NCBI GenBank assembly: GCA_019322855.1
Contig: JAHWIA010000056.1
Coordinates: 1 to 5,760, forward strand
Source of the DNA: Candidatus Woesearchaeota archaeon
GTDB taxonomy: Archaea > Nanobdellota > Nanobdellia > Woesearchaeales > WJKV01
Direction: 5' to 3'
DNA length: 5,760 nucleotides
The notes under the pieces were generated by a model, which was not told the DNA's origin, made no database searches, and worked only from the letters and a program-made list of their open reading frames with translations. The position numbers and the translations under genes are program-made. This document shows, in pieces, positions 1 through 4,830 of this stretch. Every line of letters starts with the position of its first letter. Position 1 is the first letter of the stretch.

Positions 1-172
1 TGTTGTATCTCTTGCCTGTCTTTTCAGCTTCTGTTCCAGCATCCTTGTTGCCAAGAATCTTGGTCTTTTGCAAAGCTGCAAATAAGATTGTAAATATCAG
101 AAGAAAGGGCAGAGCAACATCCAGACTGCCAATTTCGTTTAATCTTTGAATCGCATCTATAAAATTAACCAA
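1..172 (-). CDS. Membrane protein of tandem paralog family, N-terminal part (runs off left edge)
   Basis: Only the first 57 codons are in the window; the gene continues beyond position 1. The start is taken as TTG (complement of 170-172), because a good SD-like GAGGCGAG lies 3 nt upstream and translation from there lines up with the N-termini of the two paralogs to the right. The protein begins MVNFIDAIQRLNEIGSLDVA, followed by a hydrophobic first membrane segment (about residues 17-34) and the family motif LQKTKILG at 34-41. A polar loop rich in Lys, Glu and Gly follows (about 42-57) and matches the loop after helix 1 in the neighbouring paralog. I recognise the family by internal similarity only and cannot assign a function. 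The remaining membrane helices should lie outside the window. It appears to have its own promoter, separate from the two upstream paralogs. Confidence 0.85.
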   Translation of the reverse strand, partial: MVNFIDAIQRLNEIGSLDVALPFLLIFTILFAALQKTKILGNKDAGTEAEKTGKRYN

Positions 173-175
173 AGT

Positions 176-183
176 CTCGCCTC
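176..183 (-). promoter_or_regulatory. Ribosome binding site deciding the TTG start of the leftmost gene
   Basis: On the minus strand GAGGCGAG ends 3 nt before the TTG at 172. It matches the archaeal SD consensus GAGGTGA except at one base. No ATG occurs in frame nearby upstream or within the conserved N-terminus, so this site supports the non-ATG start. Confidence 0.6.
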
Positions 184-232
184 TTTTGATTTATATTTTC
201 CTGTCTATTTAAATATAAAAATCGTTTTGTAG

Positions 233-247
233 TATATAAATGTTTCT
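233..247 (-). promoter_or_regulatory. TATA-box promoter of the leftmost membrane protein gene
   Basis: On the minus strand the region reads AGAAACATTTATATA, with an A-rich BRE-like stretch followed by TTTATATA. The start codon is 60 nt further on, so transcription beginning about 25 nt past the box would leave a leader of roughly 35 nt containing the SD site. Thirteen bases (AGAAACATTTATA) are identical to the promoter of the paralog at 942-1493. A second AT-rich stretch (TTTATATTTAAA, 209-220) could be an alternative TATA box. Confidence 0.55.
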
Positions 248-255
248 GAAGGATT

Positions 256-265
256 CAAAAAGAAA
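256..265 (-). terminator. Possible U-rich terminator after the 222-aa paralog
   Basis: Directly after the TAG stop (266-268) the minus strand reads TTTCTTTTTG. Archaeal termination often needs only a T-rich tract. Its place between a stop codon and the next gene's promoter fits, but the tract is short and interrupted. Confidence 0.3.
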
Positions 266-934
266 CTAGACTTCTCCAGGCGGAGGCGCACGCGGATTTG
301 AAGGGACTCCCCACCATTTGTTCAATGATTCTTCAAACTTAGTTGGCCTTGTTGCTGGCGGTTCCCGCACAACAAACCATATCACGATCGCGAAGACAAG
401 TATAATTATCAGGACTGCCTGGTTGCTCGGATCTGATAAGAACTGCAGGCTTCTAGGCAACTGCCTCACATAACCTGCGCTTGCAAGAAAAATATAACCT
501 ATGATAATGACTGCTGCTCCTGTCACCCAAGTAGCAAGCGGAGTCGACATTAATTCAAATTTTGAGCCGAACAAGCCAAGTATCAATAACAACATCAGTA
601 TACCTACGATCCAGACACTCACAGATGGAAGGGAATGGTTCATTATCTCTACAACATTAGGCATTCCTGCAAGAGCCCCTCCTAATTTACCATTCGTAAG
701 ATTGCCGTCATTCGACACAACGTGCGGGATGACTGACATTCCTGCGATGCATACTGCTATCACAAGATTCAGATTTTTCTTTCCATACTTGTGGCCGTTT
801 CTCGTCTCTGTGCCTAAAACTCTGGTCTTTTGCAATCCTGCAAATATTATCACGAAAATAAGTATGAATGGAAGAACTACGTCATAAACACCGATTTCAT
901 TCAGTCTCATTATTGCGTCTGCAAAAGATGCCAT
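266..934 (-). CDS. Five-helix membrane protein of tandem paralog family, 222 aa
   Basis: This is an integral membrane protein of unknown function. Five hydrophobic segments are visible at about residues 16-34, 55-73, 104-123, 134-153 and 171-189. There is no cleavable signal peptide: the first 15 residues are amphipathic (MASFADAIMRLNEIG) and lead straight into helix 1. The family signature DVVLPFILIF...LQKTRVLG spans residues 18-41, and a polar, probably extramembrane, loop follows at 42-53. The fifth helix ends in IWFVVREP, matching IWLIARKP in the 183-aa paralog, so the similarity covers both ends of the protein. The tail (190-222) is rich in Pro, Arg and Trp and is longer than in that paralog. 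The ATG start lies 7 nt after the upstream stop, so the two are probably co-transcribed. Only a weak SD-like AAGGA sits upstream. I know of no catalytic motif in it; transporter, channel or structural roles are all open. Confidence 0.88.
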   Translation of the reverse strand: MASFADAIMRLNEIGVYDVVLPFILIFVIIFAGLQKTRVLGTETRNGHKYGKKNLNLVIAVCIAGMSVIPHVVSNDGNLTNGKLGGALAGMPNVVEIMNHSLPSVSVWIVGILMLLLILGLFGSKFELMSTPLATWVTGAAVIIIGYIFLASAGYVRQLPRSLQFLSDPSNQAVLIIILVFAIVIWFVVREPPATRPTKFEESLNKWWGVPSNPRAPPPGEV

Positions 935-941
935 CTTATTC

Positions 942-1493
942 TTAATCCTTGTTTTTTTCTTTTTCGGGAGACGGTTTCCTGGCTATCAGCCAGATAAAGA
1001 TTGCTATTCCGATCAATAGGATGATTGTCGCTACAAAATCCTCGCTCCAATGGCCTGACAAATAAGACATTCCTTTCTGCAGCCAGCCGAGCGCGTGCAA
1101 GAAAATCAAGACAATGACAACTATAACCACTGCTATCAAGAAACCAAAGAATTTAGGATATTCCCTCTTTATGTCTAACAGATCTTTTTCCATGAAGACG
1201 CTTATTGTTATCAAAAAGAATACCACTATGATGATAACGAGCACGACATTGGCCAATGCCTGGTTAATAACTGCAACTAATTTTCCTGTTCCAATAACCA
1301 ATAAGCCAAGTACGAACGCGACTATTGCATTCAAACTACGTTTTGGTTCATCTCCTTCTGTACCTAGAATTCTTGTCTTGTCAAGTATGGCATAAGTAAG
1401 AGCAAATACAAGCAGAAAAGGCAATATTACATCATAAAAACCTATTCTTCGCATGAATTCAATTACGCCGCCGAAAACAGTTTCTTCTACCAT
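942..1493 (-). CDS. Five-helix membrane protein of tandem paralog family, 183 aa
   Basis: This is the first gene of the two-gene minus-strand unit and a shorter paralog of the 222-aa protein. Hydrophobic segments lie at about residues 19-37, 54-73, 79-99, 114-134 and 153-171. The signature FYDVILPFLLVF...DKTRILG spans 19-44, and the fifth helix ends in IWLIARKP (167-174) before a short Lys/Glu-rich tail. The loop between helices 2 and 3 is much shorter than in the 222-aa paralog, which explains most of the length difference. The ATG is secure at the 5' side: an in-frame TGA lies four codons upstream and no other start intervenes. A TATA box 30 nt upstream leaves room for only a very short leader. 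Function is unknown; the paralogy is seen directly in the sequence. Confidence 0.88.
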   Translation of the reverse strand: MVEETVFGGVIEFMRRIGFYDVILPFLLVFALTYAILDKTRILGTEGDEPKRSLNAIVAFVLGLLVIGTGKLVAVINQALANVVLVIIIVVFFLITISVFMEKDLLDIKREYPKFFGFLIAVVIVVIVLIFLHALGWLQKGMSYLSGHWSEDFVATIILLIGIAIFIWLIARKPSPEKEKNKD

Positions 1494-1523
1494 CTCTTTT
1501 CATCAATTAAAATAGGATTTTGG

Positions 1524-1538
1524 TTTATAAATGTTTCT
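1524..1538 (-). promoter_or_regulatory. TATA-box promoter of the 183-aa/222-aa membrane protein unit
   Basis: The minus strand reads AGAAACATTTATAAA, with TTTATAAA as the TATA box, 30 nt before the ATG at 1493. Initiation at the usual archaeal distance would fall about 5-10 nt before the start codon. The first 13 bases are repeated exactly at 235-247 in the same orientation. Confidence 0.65.
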
Positions 1539-1550
1539 ATTGTTTTATGG

Positions 1551-1565
1551 CAAAAGTTTATAAAA
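1551..1565 (+). promoter_or_regulatory. TATA-box promoter of the translin-gatCA-aminopeptidase operon
   Basis: CAAAAGTTTATAAAA combines a purine-rich BRE-like stretch with a TATA box whose last bases lie about 23 nt before the ATG at 1588. That spacing predicts transcription starting at or next to the start codon. No SD site precedes the ATG, which fits leaderless translation. The box faces away from the minus-strand TATA box at 1524-1531, with about 25 bp between them. Confidence 0.65.
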
Positions 1566-1587
1566 CAACCATTATTATAGAGCCAGT

Positions 1588-2163
1588 ATGATAAACAGGG
1601 ATAATTTCAAGAAACTGAACAAGGAAATTAAAACTTATACTGAAAAGAGAGAACAATTGATCAAGCAAAGCAGGGACATCATTGGTTTGTCCAAAAATAT
1701 AATATACTGTGTCCATAGGAATGACATGAAAAAGGCAGAACAATACATCAAAGACATCAAGAAACAGATTAAACAGATGCAGAATAATGTTGAGAAAAAT
1801 CCTAAGCTGGCAATCGGAAGCTACAAAGTCGCAGTGCAGGAATATGTAGAAGCAATCTGCTATTATTCTGTGATGAAAGAAAATAAACTGCCCACGAACG
1901 AAGAGCTTGATGTCGACGGAGAACTTTATCTGTTGGGAATCTGTGATCTTACGGGGGAGCTCGCAAGGAACGCATACAATAGCGCTATCAAAGGTGAAAC
2001 AGAAAAAGTCGAAGAGATAAAAAAATTTACAGAAGAACTGTACAATGAATTGATGCTGTTTTCTTTCAGGAGTGGAGAATTGAGGAAAAAGTTCGATCAG
2101 ATAAAATATGATCTTAAGAGAATGGAACAGCTTGTTTTTGATCTGAAGCTAAAGAAAGGCTGA
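1588..2163 (+). CDS. Translin/TRAX-family protein
   Basis: This 191-aa protein has the length and all-helical, charged character of archaeal translin/TRAX homologs. In eukaryotes translin and TRAX form the C3PO complex, an RNA-binding barrel with TRAX as the nuclease subunit; archaeal TRAX-like proteins have been reported as ribonucleases. Family landmarks are REQLIKQSRDIIGLSKNIIY (21-40), QEYVEAICYY (84-93), YLLGICDLTGEL (114-125) and the C-terminal segment RSGELRKKFDQIKYDLKRME (161-180). The acidic residues that correspond, from memory, to the TRAX catalytic set are present: Glu85 and Glu88 three apart, and Asp120 and Glu124 four apart. That favours an active RNase over a binding-only translin. 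It is the first gene of the operon, is probably leaderless, and ends 2 nt before gatC. The physiological RNA target is unknown; tRNA or its precursors are a guess from context. Confidence 0.85.
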   Translation: MINRDNFKKLNKEIKTYTEKREQLIKQSRDIIGLSKNIIYCVHRNDMKKAEQYIKDIKKQIKQMQNNVEKNPKLAIGSYKVAVQEYVEAICYYSVMKENKLPTNEELDVDGELYLLGICDLTGELARNAYNSAIKGETEKVEEIKKFTEELYNELMLFSFRSGELRKKFDQIKYDLKRMEQLVFDLKLKKG

Positions 2164-2165
2164 AA

Positions 2166-2414
2166 ATGAGAGGGGGAAAGGAGATAGACAGGAAACAAGT
2201 AAGAGCACAAGCCAAAAAGATAATAGACAGTTTCATGTCTGCCCTTGAAAAAGTAGAGACAGAAGAGATCCTCCGCTACGGCGTGAAAAGAGAAGATTTC
2301 TTGCGGAAGCCCGGCGAGAGCAAGTATAACGAAACAGATTTCTCAGAAAGGATGCTGGACAATGCAAAAAATAAAGAGGATGACCAGATAGTTGCAGAGA
2401 AAAAGAAATGGTGA
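2166..2414 (+). CDS. gatC: GatC-like subunit of tRNA-dependent amidotransferase
   Basis: This small 82-aa protein lies immediately upstream of gatA, the usual position of gatC. GatC is the small subunit that wraps around and stabilises GatA in the GatCAB complex, which converts Asp-tRNA(Asn) or Glu-tRNA(Gln) to the amide form. An N-terminal helical part (IDRKQVRAQAKKIIDSFMSA, residues 7-26) is followed by a charged extended region and a C-terminal segment, ERMLDNAKNKEDDQIVAEKK (61-80). These resemble the helical and tail regions of GatC, although the protein is shorter than the typical 95-100 aa and sequence similarity alone is modest. The ATG lies 2 nt after the translin stop and is preceded by AAAGG. 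A strong purine run (AAAGGAG, 2177-2183) lies inside the gene, but no ATG/GTG/TTG follows in frame at a suitable distance, so the ATG at 2166 stands. Confidence 0.75.
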   Translation: MRGGKEIDRKQVRAQAKKIIDSFMSALEKVETEEILRYGVKREDFLRKPGESKYNETDFSERMLDNAKNKEDDQIVAEKKKW

Positions 2415-2415
2415 T
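2410..2415 (+). promoter_or_regulatory. Ribosome binding site fixing the gatA start
   Basis: GGTGAT overlaps the TGA stop of gatC and lies 3 nt before ATG 2419. It matches the 3' half of the archaeal SD (GGAGGTGATC), for which a short spacing is expected. It supports ATG 2419 over an in-frame TTG at 2392 that would overlap gatC. Confidence 0.6.
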
Positions 2416-2418
2416 GTT

Positions 2419-3810
2419 ATGCTTATCAAGGAAAAGATCGAAAAAATCAGGAAAGGAGAATTGAAAGCAGAAGATAATATTTCTTCTTTCATGCAGAACA
2501 TCAAGAATTCTGATAAAAAAATAAACGCATTTCTTTATATCAATGAAAAAGCAATAGAGCGGGCAAAACTGATTGATGAAAAGATAAAGGAAAAAAAAGA
2601 CGTCGGAAAATTGGCAGGCCTTGCAATCGCAGTCAAGGCAAATATCAATGTTAAAGGAATGCCTATAAGCTGTGCGTCAAAGACCTTGGAAAAGTATAAC
2701 GGGGCATTTGATGCAGAAGTAGTGGAGAAGATAAAGAAAGAAGACGGCATAATCATAGGGATAACTAATTGCGATGAATTTGCGTGCGGCAGCGGAGGCA
2801 TACACAGTGCGTTCGGACCTACACAGAACCCTGCAGCGCCAGGAAGGATACCAGGCGGAAGCAGCAGCGGAAGTGCAGCAGCAGTCGCAGCAGACATGTG
2901 CGATATTGCGCTCGGCAGTGATACTGGCGGAAGCATCAGGAATCCTGCAAGCCATTGCGGTATCGTGGGAATCAAACCCAGCTATGGAAGGGTGAGCAGG
3001 TATGGTTTGATCGACATGGCAATGAGCTTTGACCAGATCGGACCGTTGTGCAAGGACGTGTACGGCGCAGCATTGATGATGGAAGTCATCAGCGGGAAGT
3101 CTGATTATGATGCTATCACTTATCAAAAACCCGTATTGAGATATACAGAATTCAAAAAGCCAAAGAAAGTAGTGATAGGCATCTGCAAAGAATTTGAAAA
3201 ATTATGTTCTGACAAAAAAATACTTGAACTGATAAATAAGTGTATTGAAAGTATCAAGCACAAACTTGGAGCTCCGACAAAAGAAATAGAACTAAAATAT
3301 ATAGATCTCGCAATACAGACTTATTATCCTATAGTTTATGTCGAGTTTTTCAGCGGCACCCGAAAATTTGACGGAAGACGATACGGGGAAACAATAGAAG
3401 ACAGCTGCGGTGAAGAAGTATTGAGAAGAATATTGGGAGGGCAAGAGATAAGCAAGGCAGAATTCGCAGGAAAATATTACAGAAAAGCGTTAGAGATGAA
3501 AGAATTGATCAAGCTAACATTCAAGAGAGCTTTTGAAGATGTTGATGTCATGATCTTGCCTACATGTCCAAAACTTCCGCAGGAAATCGGACAGGACCTG
3601 ACACCTGAAGAGGAATATGCGTACGATGCATTGACAGTCCCTGCAAATCTTGCAGAGATATGCGCAGGCGTGATAAAGGCTGGCGAGATAGAAGGCATCC
3701 CTGTAGGTCTACAAGTTATGGCAGACAGTTTCAGAGAAGATCAAGTTTTCAATATTCTAAAGACGTGGGAGGACATATCCCAGGAGGAAGATAAAGATGC
3801 CAGTGCATAA
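2419..3810 (+). CDS. gatA: Asp-tRNA(Asn)/Glu-tRNA(Gln) amidotransferase subunit A
   Basis: GatA is the glutaminase subunit of GatCAB: it releases ammonia from glutamine, which is passed to GatB to amidate the misacylated aminoacyl-tRNA. The 463-aa protein is near the usual family length (about 460-490). The amidase-signature Ser-cisSer-Lys triad is intact: Lys73 in AVKAN, Ser148 in PGGSSSGSAAA and Ser172 in GSDTGGSIR. The Ser148-Ser172 distance of 24 is the same as in other amidase-signature enzymes. The N-terminus (MLIKEKIEKIRKGELKAEDN) and the C-terminal IPVGLQVMA (427-435) are typical of GatA, which separates it from unrelated amidases. ATG 2419 is preferred over TTG 2392 because it gives the expected N-terminus and has the better SD site. 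The gene starts 4 nt after gatC and overlaps the next gene by 14 nt. GatB must be encoded elsewhere. In archaea GatCAB usually serves Asn-tRNA, since GatDE makes Gln-tRNA. Confidence 0.96.
   Translation: MLIKEKIEKIRKGELKAEDNISSFMQNIKNSDKKINAFLYINEKAIERAKLIDEKIKEKKDVGKLAGLAIAVKANINVKGMPISCASKTLEKYNGAFDAEVVEKIKKEDGIIIGITNCDEFACGSGGIHSAFGPTQNPAAPGRIPGGSSSGSAAAVAADMCDIALGSDTGGSIRNPASHCGIVGIKPSYGRVSRYGLIDMAMSFDQIGPLCKDVYGAALMMEVISGKSDYDAITYQKPVLRYTEFKKPKKVVIGICKEFEKLCSDKKILELINKCIESIKHKLGAPTKEIELKYIDLAIQTYYPIVYVEFFSGTRKFDGRRYGETIEDSCGEEVLRRILGGQEISKAEFAGKYYRKALEMKELIKLTFKRAFEDVDVMILPTCPKLPQEIGQDLTPEEEYAYDALTVPANLAEICAGVIKAGEIEGIPVGLQVMADSFREDQVFNILKTWEDISQEEDKDASA
3782..3787 (+). promoter_or_regulatory. 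Ribosome binding site of the aminopeptidase gene
   Basis: A consensus AGGAGG inside the 3' end of gatA lies 9 nt before the ATG at 3797. With the 14-nt gene overlap it indicates translational coupling. Confidence 0.75.
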
Positions 3811-4747
3811 AGCAGTGAGAAACGTGCTTGAGAACTGTATGGGAATACAGAACGGAGAAAAATTATTGATAGTTGCGGATACAAAGACGCAGAAACTCGG
3901 TTATTTTTTTTATGAGAATGCTTCTGTCCTTGCAAAAGACATAGGTTTCGCAGCAGACATTGAAATCATCGAACCTACTAAACAGGATGGTGCAGAACCG
4001 TCAAAAGAATTGGCAGACCTGATGAAGATGTATGATGTCGAACTTCTTATCACGCATTTCAGCATGACGCACACAGACGCGAGAAGGAATGCGAGCACTA
4101 ATGGTGCGCGAATCGCGAGCATGCCCGGCCTGAGAATGGACATGGCAGAACGGACCTTGGCAGCAGACTACAAGGATGTCGCGAAATTGACAGCACAGTT
4201 CGCAAAGAATCTGGAAGGAAAAGACAAGATTCACATAACAACAAAGAAAGGTACTGACCTTGTTTTGTCGATCAAGGGAAGAAGCATGGAAAAAGATGAC
4301 GGCATTTATGTTGATGAAGGAAGCTGCGGCAATCTTCCTGCAGGAGAAGTATGCGGCGCGCCTATTGAAGACAGTGCGAACGGTATCCTGGTGGTTGACG
4401 GAAGCATGCCTCCTTTTGGAAAAGTGAACGAACTAAAACTTGAATTCAAAGATGGGAAAGTTGTTTCTATAGAAGGCGATGGTGCAGACGAATTAAAAAA
4501 ATACTTGAAGACAGACAATGACAAAACTATCGCAGAGCTGGGCATAGGAACTAACACAAATGCTAAACTCACAGGCAATGTTCTTGAGGATGAAAAGATC
4601 ATAGGAACAGTACACATTGCAATAGGAGACAATACAAGCTATCCCGGCGGAACAAACAAAGCAGAGATACATTTTGACGGCGTTGTCTTGGAACCTACTC
4701 TTCTTGCAGACGGCCAATGCCTGATAAAAGACGGCAAATGGGTATAA
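3797..4747 (+). CDS. M29-family (leucyl aminopeptidase/thermophilic metalloprotease type) aminopeptidase, short form
   Basis: Peptidase family M29 enzymes are cytosolic dinuclear-metal aminopeptidases that remove N-terminal residues from peptides. The putative metal ligands are all present in order: Glu184 in NLPAGEV, Glu247 in AELGIGTN, His273 in GTVHIAIGDN, and His292 with Asp294 in IHFDGV. Tyr282 in SYPGGTN could be the Tyr that follows the first His in the family. At 316 aa it is shorter than the roughly 410-aa bacterial enzymes; the reduction is in the N-terminal domain and between the two His ligands. Short forms of this kind are, to my knowledge, common in archaea, so I do not read it as truncated. 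The start is fixed by AGGAGG at 3782-3787 and overlaps the gatA end. It is the last gene of the operon. The substrate range cannot be seen from the sequence. Confidence 0.9.
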   Translation: MPVHKAVRNVLENCMGIQNGEKLLIVADTKTQKLGYFFYENASVLAKDIGFAADIEIIEPTKQDGAEPSKELADLMKMYDVELLITHFSMTHTDARRNASTNGARIASMPGLRMDMAERTLAADYKDVAKLTAQFAKNLEGKDKIHITTKKGTDLVLSIKGRSMEKDDGIYVDEGSCGNLPAGEVCGAPIEDSANGILVVDGSMPPFGKVNELKLEFKDGKVVSIEGDGADELKKYLKTDNDKTIAELGIGTNTNAKLTGNVLEDEKIIGTVHIAIGDNTSYPGGTNKAEIHFDGVVLEPTLLADGQCLIKDGKWV

Positions 4748-4780
4748 GCTTCAGTATAAGATTATATTGAATACTGGCTT
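4746..4780 (+). terminator. Possible hairpin at the end of the translin-gatCA-aminopeptidase operon
   Basis: AAGC (4746-4749) and CAGTAT (4752-4757), separated by a TT bulge, can pair with ATACTG (4771-4776) and GCTT (4777-4780). This gives ten base pairs around a 13-nt AT-rich loop, starting within the TAA stop. No T-tract follows, so it is not a classic intrinsic terminator. It could be a 3'-end stabilising or processing structure, or chance in AT-rich DNA. Confidence 0.3.
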
Positions 4781-4795
4781 GGATAATAAGCGAAT

Positions 4796-4807
4796 GTTTT
4801 ATATAAT
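4796..4807 (+). promoter_or_regulatory. TATA-box promoter of aspS
   Basis: TTTATATAAT (4798-4807) lies about 25 nt before the ATG at 4831, and no SD site occurs in between. The spacing predicts a leaderless or nearly leaderless aspS transcript, independent of the upstream operon. Confidence 0.6.
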
Positions 4808-4830
4808 AAAGGTCGATTTTTCTACTAATC

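Noticed and set aside
501..887. 128-aa open frame on the plus strand
   Set aside because: It is antisense to the 222-aa membrane protein, has no SD or promoter, and its composition is a reflection of that gene's codons.
1114..1395. 93-aa Thr/Lys/Ile-rich open frame on the plus strand
   Set aside because: It is antisense to the 183-aa membrane protein; the composition mirrors that protein's hydrophobic codons.
2168..2186. Purine-rich stretch with an internal SD-like AAAGGAG, as the real gatC start signal
   Set aside because: No ATG, GTG or TTG lies in frame at a usable distance downstream; the next in-frame ATG would remove the conserved N-terminal helix.
2850..2900. GCAG-rich near-repeat
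   Set aside because: It is explained by the Ser/Gly/Ala codons of the GGSSSGSAAAVAA amidase signature, not by a DNA repeat.
2535..3126. Long open frames on the minus strand, and a short plus-strand frame at 2774-2995
   Set aside because: They lie inside gatA, whose amidase signature is unmistakable. Their low-complexity Ala/Ser/Pro or Cys/His composition is typical of shadow frames.
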